Shown piece by piece: positions 55,535 to 64,000 of a stretch of 64,000 bases of DNA. Each line of letters opens with the position of its first letter. Positions within the stretch are counted from its first letter, which is position 1. Under the pieces are notes generated by a model. That model saw nothing but the letters and a program-made list of their open reading frames with translations. It made no database searches and was not told the DNA's origin. A program made the position numbers and the translations under genes. This DNA is from Marsupella aquatica (Eukaryota > Marchantiophyta): NCBI GenBank assembly GCA_973895155.1, contig OZ316893.1, positions 3,658,001-3,722,000 of the forward strand. Reading direction: 5' to 3'.

Positions 55535-55727
55535 GACTCTAGTCTTTGGGACTACAATTTCTGCTATCCATATGAGATACTCAACGGGAAATTCTAGACA
55601 ATCACCTAAAACCATAGTTGTCCCCCTAAAAACCATTTAAGGTTAACTAAGAGTTAACTAGAATTAAGCCGTAGCCATAACAGGATTGAGTAACTCATAT
55701 ACATAAATCACATCTTGTTAAGTTACT

Positions 55728-57323
55728 CTACTTGTGCTGCAAATGCAAAACCTGCAAAGTAGCACGGTGTCTTGAGTAACTCTCCAAAGGAATCACTTTG
55801 GTAAAAGCATCAGTCGGGTTGAGTTTTCCATCAATCTTGACTAGCTCAAACATTTTATCAGACACTGCTTGCCTAATAAAATGGTACCTGATGTCAATGT
55901 GCTTCACCCTGCTATCCATCACCTGGTTAATAGCTAGGTGAAGCGCACTCTGGCTGTCACAATGAAGAGCCATTTTTCCATGCTCCAATCTCATCTCAAT
56001 GACCAGCTTATCCAACCAAATTGCTTCCTTTGTTGCTTCTGCTGCTGCAACATATTCTGCTTCTGTAGTAGACTGAGATGCACACTTCTGCAAGGTAGAT
56101 CTCCAACTTATGCATCCTCCTCCAAGAGTAAACACATACCCAGTCGTTGACCTCCTTGTTTCCAGACAGCCTCCGTAGTCAGAATCTACATAGCCAACCA
56201 AAGATTTGGTTTTGTTTGATTTACTATCAAACAACAGACCATAGTCTATTGTGCCTTTAAGATACCTGAGAATCCATTTCACAGCCTCCCAATGTACCTT
56301 CCCTAGATTTGACATGAATCTACTCACTTTGCCCATTGCTAGGGCTAGATCAGGCCTGGTACATGTCATCAAATACATTAGAGTGCCCATTACCTTCTCA
56401 TAAGGAACCTTAGTCATCAAGCCTCTCTCCACTGGATCCGTGGGGCAGAAAGCCGATGATAACTTGCAATGTGGAGCCAAAGGAATACTTACTGGCTTAC
56501 AATTTTCTATGTTGAATCTTGCAAGTACCTTTTCAGCATACTTGCCTTGATTCAGCCACAATTGTCCAGTTTCAAAGTTCCTCGTAATCTCCATACCTAA
56601 GATCCTTTTGGCTTTCCCAAGATCCTTCATTCAGAATTCAGAACTCAATTTTGCTTTGAGTTTGTCAACCTCAGTTTAATCCTTAGCCGCAATCAACATG
56701 TTATCCACATAGAGCACCAGAATGAGCAAACCAAACACACCATTCTTGACTGATTTCGTATACACACAAGGGTCATACACCATCCTAGTGAATCCTTGTG
56801 CAAGCATGAAATCATCAAACCGCTTGTTCCACTGTCGAGGAGTTTGCTTCAATCCATACAAGGACTTAAGCAATCTGCAAACTAAACTCTCTTGGCCCTT
56901 CTTCACAAAGCCCAGTGGTTGCCTCATGAAAATTTGTTTTTCCAAGGTGCCATAGAGAAAAGCAGTAACAACATCCATTTGATCTAACACCAGATCAAAA
57001 AACACAACAAGTTGACACAAAATGTGTATTGTGGAATACTTGGCAAATGGAGAGAAGACCTCATTGTAATCCACTCCCTTCTCTTGAGTGAATCCCTTGG
57101 CAACAAGCCTTGCCTTATATATCTTGTCTCCTCCATCTGAAGAGTTGTCCTTCAGTTTGTAAATCCACTTGCTATCCACCACTTGTTGATCACTTGGCAG
57201 CTGCACCAGCTTCCATGTTCTGTTGTCACTTAAAGATTGCAACTCCCTCTGCATCGCTGCATTCCATTCATTTTTCTCGTCTGAAATGCACGCATCATGA
57301 TAAGAAGAAGGTTCTTCTTCCAA
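55728..57323 (-). pseudogene. Copia reverse transcriptase and RNase H
   Basis: RT begins near 57323 (EWNAAMQRELQSLSDNRTWK) and contains KARLVAKGFTQEKGVDYNEVFSP, QMDVVTAFLYG and SLYGLKQTPRQWNKRFD. Its catalytic box reads YVDNML where copia elements have YVDD; an Asp-to-Asn change there should abolish polymerase activity. Stops lie between 56675 and 56631. RNase H follows from 56630: GYVDSDYGGCLETRRSTTGY, SQSTTEAEYVAA, HCDSQSALHLA and KHIDIRYHFIRQ are intact. Confidence 0.92.
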
Positions 57324-57410
57324 GATCAGTGCTCTGTCATCATCTTCAGGTGCAATGTCAACATCATCTAACCTTGATGAATCTGTCCATTATCCATACC
57401 TTGTAGGAGC

Positions 57411-58947
57411 TCAAGTAGTACGTCTCGATTTTCTAGCTGATGATTCTGGTTGATCTTGTTCTGTTGGTTGAATTTGAGGTATTCCAACAACAACCTGCTT
57501 CTCTTGTTCCAATACCGGAACTAGCTCCATTCTCAGAGCACCTCCTTCATTTATGTCATGAAAACTCTCATGACCAATCTCCCCCACAACATGGTCCAGG
57601 ATAGGAGATTTACCTTTGTCAGTACGGGAAGCCTGAGCATTCTCCCCCTCCTTTGATGATCTAGATTCATTAAAGGATACATCTCTACTGACAAGCAATG
57701 TACAAGCTTCTGGATCCCATAGCCTATAATCTTTTACACCTGGTTGATAACCAAGAAAAAAACACTTCTTGGAAGTAGAATCTAGTTTAGATCGATTCTG
57801 CTTAGATGTGAGAGCATATGCATCACTTCCAAAGACTCTCAAAACCTGATAGTCTGCGTGCCGTCCATACCTCATTTCAAACGGCGTCTTGAAATTGATT
57901 GCACTTGAAGGAGAAAGATTTACCAAATAAGTTGCCGTATTTATAGCTTCAGCCCAAAATTCATGCGGTAAACCTGATTGGCTCAACATACTCCTCGATC
58001 TCTCCAATAGTGTTCGGTTTAGCCGCTCACAAACACCATTCTGTTGAGGAGTATAAATTGTCGTGAGATGACGAGTAATCCGTTGCTCTGCACAATGTAG
58101 TTCAAATTCACTTGAACTATACTCCCCGCCGTTATCTGATCACAGATATCTCACCTTGGATCCAGCCTAATTCTCAATTTGGGCTTTCAACTTCTTAAAA
58201 GTGCCAAAAACTTTAGACTTGGCGTGTAGAAATGTGATCCACACATACCGTGAGTAATCATCAATGAACGTGATATAGTAGAATTTTCCAGAAAGTGAGG
58301 GAGTTGGGGCTAGACCCCACACATCACTATGTACATACTCAAGTATAGTTTTGGTATTGTGAGTTCCAACACCAAAGGTTCTCCTGTGCTGCTTCCCAAG
58401 CACACAGTTTTTACAAAAATCTAGCTTAGTAGATTCCAAATTAAAAAGAAGTCCTTTCCTACGAAGTACCGCCAAACCCTTTTCACTCATGTGTCCCAAT
58501 CTGCAGTGCCATAACTGAGTCATCTCGCCTTGAGATCTAGTTACATTGGCTTCTTCACAAATCACGTTGCCCTCCAACAAATATAGATTCTTGTGTCGCT
58601 TACCCTTCATGACAACCTTGCCTCCGGTTGACACTTGAAGAATTTACCATCAGCATAACTCCACCGACATCCATTTGCTTCCAGCATTCCAAGAGAAATC
58701 AAGTTCTTTTTCATGTTAGGTATGTATCTGATATTACTCACTGTTCGCACAGCTCCATCAAATATCCGAATTTTCACAGATCCAATTCCAATAATTTGAC
58801 AAGGATGATCATTCCCCATCAACACGGAACCGGTTGATACTGAGTAAGAAGTAAAAAACTCTTTCATACAACAAATATGATAGGTACAGGCACAATCTAA
58901 AATCCATTCATCACCATTGTTACTGGATGAAATGCAAAGGGCAACAT
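57411..58947 (-). pseudogene. Copia protease and integrase
   Basis: The protease site reads WILDCACTYHICC, with Cys where many plant copia elements have Ser after the Asp. The pre-integrase segment ends in IPNMKKNLISLGMLE. The integrase has its zinc domain (HCRLGHMS ... CKNCVLGKQHR), the core (HSDVWGLAPT, FIDDYSRYVW, SDNGGEYSS) and the copia C-terminal region (FGSDAYALTSKQNRSKLD; CFFLGYQPGVKDYRLWDP). Stop codons occur just after 58167 and before SDNGGEY. Confidence 0.9.
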
Positions 58948-58954
58948 CTGGACT

Positions 58955-59880
58955 TCACAAGATTTCATCATCAAGCAAGTCAATCATATCAACATCAGTG
59001 GCTGCATTCGCTGATGGTTGATGAGTCTGCTTGACTCGACAGTCTTGTTTCATGTGACCAGGCTTGTTACATTTCCAGCATATAATTGGTTTCCTTTCTA
59101 GAGATTTCTCTCTAGACCTGGATCTAGACTTAGACCGAGCCTTCTCCTTGCCTCTATTCCGTGAGGGATATGTTTGTGAAAAGGACCTATTTTTGCCAGT
59201 CATCCGTTGTTGAGTCCTTCCGCGGTTCACATTCAATGCACTGCCAGATGAAGATGGTGTCTGGGCATGACTCAGTTTCTTCTGTGCATCATCTGACAAC
59301 AAAGAGCTTACCACCTCATCATATGAAATGGTTTTGAGGTCTCTATACAAGAGAACCTGCTTCAAACCTTGATACGATGGGGGTAAGGAACTGAGAAGAA
59401 GCAATGCCTTATCTTCATCTTCCACTCCCTTGCCAAGATTTGACAAATCTACAGCTAGGCTGTCGAATTCATCCAAGTGATCTCGAAGCTTGCCTCCTTC
59501 TTTAGCCTCAAGCTCATCAAGAGAGACTTCTTGTACAACCGATCTGAGGTATCCTCTCGGTAGTACTTCTCTCTGAGGGCCTTGAATAAGGATACGCAAT
59601 CCTCGTAGTCGTCCAGCTTCTTAATGATATGCAACTTTAGATACAGCATAACCGCATTCACAACGATCACTTGCTCCTACCTCCATTTTCTCAACGGGAT
59701 CTCCTCCTCACTATTAGACTCCTCCCGAGTCAATAGTAGATGATCTAGGCCCATAGCACGAAGAATTTCCTTAACTTGCTTCTCCCATAGCAAATAATCC
59801 GTGCGCCCATCATACTTTTCCACCTCAAACTTGACACCTCCAAACTTGGATGCCATCGTTGTCCTCTCGACGTTCTCCAT
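58955..59880 (-). pseudogene. Copia gag with zinc knuckle (frameshifted)
   Basis: It starts with ATG at 59880. FGGVKFEVEKYDGRTDYLLW is the usual copia gag beginning, with at least two frame changes before 59599. The later part has LLSSLPPSYQGLKQVLLY, an Arg/Ser-rich segment and the knuckle CWKCNKPGHMKQDC. Gag packages the element RNA. Confidence 0.88.
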
Positions 59881-60621
59881 GTGCTATTTGTTTGTTGCGC
59901 CCTATATCCTTTTATCGCTTTTTCCTTCCTTCCTTCCCGTTGACTCAAATCCAAATCATGAAAAAATGCTGTTTTTCATAACTTTCCAAAAAACTTGAAA
60001 CTTGTCACTGCCACGTAGCCCACCAGCCTAGCAAGCCAATGCTGAAATCCAAAATTGAAACCGAGTTCCGACGAAAAACTTTTTCACGTTTCGGTCGAGG
60101 TGGGTAAAACTCAAAAAATTCTCCCCCATTTTGACCACCTCAGGGAATAAGAAAAATTCCAAGTACCACCCGTCGCCAGAAATGCAAATCAAGTGGTGCA
60201 CCGCGTTGCTAGCTTCAGTGGCTACGTCCTCGCCAAAAAAGATCCAAAAAAAGTTATCGTTCGGACCTTGGAATCTTTGACTAAAGGCCGAAAAATAGCT
60301 CTCTGTTTTTTTGGAATATTCCTTGGACTGTGCGTCAGGTCTCACAGGGGGCCGTTCCCCCTGTTAGAGCAGTTAAATTGCCGGGTCACCGGGCCCGGGT
60401 TGCCGCTTAGCCAATGGGAGAAAGAGGAGAAAAAAAAATTACCCTAAAGGGGGGGGAATCCCTTTTCAAAAAATATAGTGTATTAAGGGCTAGGGGTACG
60501 CTAGTACGCGGATGGGGTACTGCACGGATACGTACGTGGGTGGGAGGGAGGGGGGTGTACTCTGCCTTAATGGCTCATAGGGCAGCGTGCCCTCCTGGCC
60601 TGGCTCCCCCTCTTTAATTGC

Positions 60622-60860
60622 CTCACAAGGCCCTATGCTAGGGCACAAGGCCCTATGGTGGAGGGAAGGCGTGCAGAAAAGAGGGGAGGGGAGGGAGATA
60701 ATAAATAGGGCACAAGGCCCTATGTGGCTTTAATGAGAGGGGAAGGGGAGGAGAATGTCCAGGGCACAAGGCCCTATGTGGCTGTAATGAGGAGGTGGGA
60801 GGAGGGCTAGCAAAAGGGGGGAGGGGGGGGATGTCCAGGGCACAAGGCCCTAAAGTGGCT
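60622..60860 (-). repeat. Five spaced copies of a partly palindromic 17-mer in the copia leader
   Basis: GGGCACAAGGCCCTATG, often followed by TGGCTTTAAT, occurs near 60622, 60641, 60708, 60762 and 60838, separated by G-rich spacers. AGGGC and GCCCT could pair as small stem-loops. Its place between primer site and gag suggests a packaging or dimerisation signal, but this is inference. Confidence 0.75.
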
Positions 60861-61780
60861 TTAATGGGGGGGGAAGGGGGGGTGGCACCGTATACGTGCG
60901 CAAATACAACGCTGTACGTGCGCCAGGGGGGTTATCGTATGCCTGGGGGGGTGGGTGCACATGTATAATTACACATAAGGGGTTAAAACCCCTTTAAAAC
61001 GCACAAATGTTGCCGCAAAAAAATTTGCAGTGTTACTGAAAATGTCGCCGACGCCGTTATTGAAAATTTGCCGTGTTACTGAAAATGTCGTCGTTTCACA
61101 CAAGAAAAGTGCACGTCACCGACGGGAAATGTTTCCGAATTTCACTGGCGCCGTGTGCAACTCTAACAGAGTAAAAACTTTCCGTCATGACTCCTTCACT
61201 CCGTGTTAAGTGCCAATCTCGGACTCAAAATGACCGCCTTGCCGTGATCTCTCCTTTAAGCCATAGCACTTCACGAATCTTCTTCTGAGTTAGACGTAAC
61301 GACAAGAAACCCCGCTTCAGTCAAAAGAAGACCTTCATAGCCGGTCAGAAACTCAGAACGGCTCTTTTGCTCGGAACGTCGCACTTGCTACACCTTCGAT
61401 AGCAAACCAGCTACCAAAACAATCAGCTTTGCCCGATCTACGATTTGAGCTATAGTATGCCTCACCTTGTCCACCGCAAATATCACACCGTTGAGTAAAC
61501 GATCTCAGGTCCCCCCCAAAAGAACCGTCGAAGAAAACCGTCGAACACGAATCACAAAAAATCCAGAACGACGGAAACATGAATTCCTCCGCACCACGAA
61601 CTCCGTTCAGAGATTTCTTTGCACCGTCGGAAAGCCCTTGCCCCGATCTATCCGTTGAGCCCAACACCTCCAAGTTCCATGCGATAGATCTCCATGAAAT
61701 CCACCAACTCTAACCGCTGGAAAAACCGTCACCAACACGTCACAAAAATTTTGATCACCTCAACGTCACCTCCCAGGCTT

Positions 61781-61792
61781 GCTCTGATACCA
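61781..61792 (-). other. Primer-binding site (initiator tRNA-Met)
   Basis: The - strand reads TGGTATCAGAGC, complementary to the 3' end of plant initiator tRNA-Met, two bases inside the 5' LTR. It is the standard copia primer site. Confidence 0.93.
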
Positions 61793-61794
61793 AT

Positions 61795-62126
61795 TGTTGA
61801 ACTAAGACGTCATTCGCAATGACCATACAACCATGACTTATTCCATGCACACGTAGTCGACACAATCTCTACGTGGTTCACCTCTTCTCCAAGGCTACGT
61901 CCACATGAACACTCAAACTTTACTTCAAGAGTAAACGAACACACATGCTCTCCATCTTCCTCAAGTTGCTCCGTTACAATGAGTAAGCACCACTAACCAG
62001 CGGCTTACACTAGCCCTGGTATATACAAGATCACACACGACTAACCTAACCTCAGCTAAGACCCTAACTATGGTTAGCCTAAGTGCCGTAACCTTTGAGT
62101 CACAAGACTAAGAGAAATCCTTAACA
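61795..62126 (-). repeat. 5' LTR of the copia element
   Basis: 332 bp with nine differences from 55192-55523. It is followed at once by TGGCT and then the second piece of the older solo LTR. Confidence 0.95.
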
Positions 62127-62232
62127 TGGCTATATGCACACCAGCACTACCGCTAATATTAGCTAAGTCCTAACCCGAGTTAGACTAACTGTGGTTAGCT
62201 CATGAGTCACAAGACTAGAGCAATATCTAACA

Positions 62233-62502
62233 GATTTTCCAAGTGCATAAAGGCTGTCACTAAATATTATATATATATATACAAGTGCAACCCATGGATA
62301 AAGTGTATAGATGCATTTACCCTTTACTGCAAAATTTCACAATGGACATGTATTGATAAGTGCAACAAAGATTACACCAAGTAGTGTCTTTCATGCATCT
62401 TATCTAGTTCAATGGTACAGTAGGAGGACTTGGGGTAAGACTAGTGTGATGTGTGTGACTTGACAGCACATACTCCACATATCACACTATATATCACACT
62501 GC
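62233..62502. other. Flank of the solo LTR
   Basis: It begins with the second GATTT target copy and contains a short TA dinucleotide run near 62265-62280. No gene is seen. Confidence 0.5.
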
Positions 62503-63790
62503 TCAAGGGCAAAAAAATGCCGAACCGGGAGACATGATCCCAATGGCAAAGCAACCCAATGAAGGGAAGGAAAAAGGGGGAAGGACCCAAGAAAAACATG
62601 CCAAGGGGACCCCAACCAACATAACGAAGAAGCAGGGGCCAAAAACGGGAACCAACAAAAGAGCCAAGAAGGCCAACACCCTACTGAGCGGTGAACTGAA
62701 AAGCCTGGTAGAGCTCCGGAGTAAACCGCATAGGAGGGTCACGTAGCGGAACCTGCCGGGAAGCCCTAAAACCTACTGCCTGAGCAGCCCTACGAAGGAG
62801 GGTGAAAGCCTGGGCCTGCTGAAGAGCCACAGACACCCGATGTCAAAAAAAGGCCGTGAGGACAGAAATAGGGGGGAAAGGCCTCCGCTCAATACAAAAC
62901 ACTGCACAGGCCCGTAAGAACTGGTCAAAGGTAGGGTGGAGAGCACCAAAAACTTCAAGGGCAAACGGGTAGAAAAGGTCCCAACCGCATAGGCCTCCTC
63001 CTTGAGCCGAGCTGCCTTGGCTGCAGCATGGCCAGGCACATGGGCAGCGACCGCAACATGGCTCCCCCCCAGTAGGGTCAGCAACAACAACATCCCCAAG
63101 AGCACGAACCCCAGCCCTAGAAAAGACCAGATCCACTTGCCGCCGGTCACAAAGACCATGTCGAGGGGGAAGAACATGTCGTTGCTCCATGGCGACATGG
63201 TAACCAGAGTCCCGTGCAATGGAGCCACCACATCCCATATGTCATCATGGGTGGCAGTCCGCTCACGCCCGTGGCCGCACTGGAGAATATGAACTCCCAA
63301 TGAATCCAACTATGCCCCACAAACACACGTGGGTTGGCCAAGAAGGCAAGGGTGAGGAAGTCCCAACTAAAGGCGCAACGAAGTGGTAAAGAGAAAGGAG
63401 CTCAGACGGAAAGGGGCCCACAAATGACTAGCAGACAACCAAGCTCCAGAACCCGTACTTGCGCAAGAGAGGAGGCGAGCACAAACCAAGTCGGAAGTTG
63501 CATCCAAGAGCATGCTGGAAAGGGTGTGACGGTGCATGCGGTCGGAGATCACCTGCTGGACACAGTCCGGACTGTCAAGAACCACCTCCATGAAATGAAG
63601 AACAGCGGCCTGAACAACCTCCGGTAGGAGAGAACGGGTGTGGCAAAGGCAGACCTGGAAGGGGAGAACTCCCTCCTCAACCCCCATGACATGGTCAAAG
63701 AGTATGGGTTGGAGATCCACAATGAAACGAGAAGCAAGGGCAGGGGCCACCTGCTGTGACGGGGTCCCCCGTCACTCGAAATCATGAATA
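62503..63790 (-). pseudogene. 3' end of a decayed reverse-transcriptase-type ORF with zinc finger and nuclease-like tail
   Basis: Three - strand frames join into one pattern. 63750-63367 has SGAWLSASHLWAPFRLSSFL. 63309 onward has DSLGVHILQCGHGRERTATHD, a Cys/His cluster typical of the region after the RT in some LINE-like plant and protist ORFs. 63238-62843 has EQRHVLPP, RQVDLVFSRAGVRALGDVVV and FYPFALEVFGALHPTFDQFL. VDLVF followed by a LGDVVVADP strand resembles a PD-(D/E)XK restriction-like endonuclease, as found in some non-LTR retrotransposons. Upstream RT motifs are not in the window. Frame changes make it non-functional. The family call comes from pattern memory only. Confidence 0.45.
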
Positions 63791-64000
63791 ATGGGTTGCA
63801 GAGGGGTGTGCCTTGTTAATAGCCACTGTAAATAAGCCATTTTTAAATTTTTTTTAGTTATTTCCGCCATTGTAGGTTGATGATGCCCCGGGTGACTTTG
63901 TATTCTTCCTCTCGTAACAGTTCTAAGATTTGTGGCGACCTAAGCAGGCAAATATTTTGGGACCTTAAAAAGCTAGAGGGCCAACCCCATTGGAATTATC
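63791..64000. other. Window end, nothing recognised
   Basis: No coding or repeat signal is seen. The decayed ORF above may continue past the window. Confidence 0.4.

Larger units (their letters stand above)
55192..62126 (-). mobile_element. Ty1/copia LTR retrotransposon, nearly complete but disabled
   Basis: The element is 6.9 kb and read on the - strand. Both LTRs are 332 bp (TGTTGAACTA...TTAACA) and differ at nine positions, eight of them transitions. TGGCT flanks it on both sides (55187-55191 and 62127-62131). Order is gag, protease, integrase, reverse transcriptase, RNase H, the copia arrangement. A primer-binding site for initiator tRNA-Met and a polypurine tract are in the right places. 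Stops and frameshifts break gag, integrase and the RT join, so it is not autonomous now. A 1.9-kb leader separates LTR and gag. Confidence 0.95.
54949..62232 (-). repeat. Older copia-type solo LTR, split by the younger copia element
   Basis: The pieces 54949-55191 and 62132-62232 together form a 344-bp sequence that begins TGTTGAGC, ends TCTAACA and is related to the inner element's LTR (shared AGTCGACACA, GGCTACGTCCAC, GAGTCACAAGACTA). It is flanked by exact GATTT at 54944-54948 and 62233-62237. With no internal domain of its own, it is a solo LTR left by LTR-LTR recombination. Confidence 0.85.

Noticed and set aside
61353-61673. 106-codon - strand frame directly after the copia primer-binding site
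   Set aside because: Leader frames of this size occur by chance. A CDICGGQG cluster is suggestive but not a known domain.
1-64000. CRISPR arrays, rRNA genes, bacterial operons
   Set aside because: Introns, LTR retrotransposons and plant protein families show nuclear plant DNA. Direct repeats are two-copy duplications or LTRs, with no regular spacers.

Overview
The window is nuclear DNA of a streptophyte, most likely a non-seed land plant (bryophyte or lycophyte grade). The genes are plant-type: a 14-exon (6-4) photolyase, a SAUR-domain protein and a DUF4228/PADRE protein. Introns follow GT-AG, genes are sparse, and much of the right half is retrotransposon. The species cannot be fixed from sequence alone.

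Layout. 0.5-3.9 kb: two tandem + strand alpha/beta hydrolases with the same three-exon design. 5.5-10.1 kb: a complete (6-4) photolyase on the - strand. 10-23 kb: mostly non-coding, with a 169-bp hairpin, small duplications, a few candidate small genes (13.4, 15.6 kb) and a 2.25-kb inverted-repeat (foldback-like) element at 20.0-22.3 kb. 23.6-25.6 kb: an intronless 646-aa SAUR-domain protein on the - strand. 25.6-33 kb: AT-rich intergenic DNA with two-copy tandem duplications. 33.0-43.0 kb: a 9.9-kb Ty3/gypsy element on the - strand. 45.6-46.3 kb: a PADRE gene with a TATA box. 48.6-53.1 kb: an orphan exon and a six-exon gene for a plastid-targeted-looking coiled-coil membrane protein, both on the - strand. 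54.9-62.2 kb: a solo LTR split by a nearly complete Ty1/copia element, each with its own target-site duplication. 62.5-63.8 kb: a decayed reverse-transcriptase-type ORF end.

The standout is the gypsy element. Its polyprotein order is gag (two zinc knuckles) - protease - C5 cytosine DNA methyltransferase - reverse transcriptase/RNase H - integrase - PHD finger. The methyltransferase lies in the same reading frame as protease and RT, with recognisable motifs I, IV (PCQ), VI (ENV), VIII and X. The PHD finger, recovered after a frameshift at the end of pol, keeps almost all its zinc-ligand spacing. The element therefore once carried both a DNA-methylation writer and a probable histone-tail reader. 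This copy is dead: in-frame stops, a 10-bp duplication inside the methyltransferase, and a MITE with a perfect 8-bp target duplication between gag and protease. Most disabling changes, and most LTR differences in both retrotransposons, are transitions, as expected from deamination of methylated cytosine.

Exon coordinates were derived by hand from splice consensus, reading frame and family alignment from memory. No database search was run.
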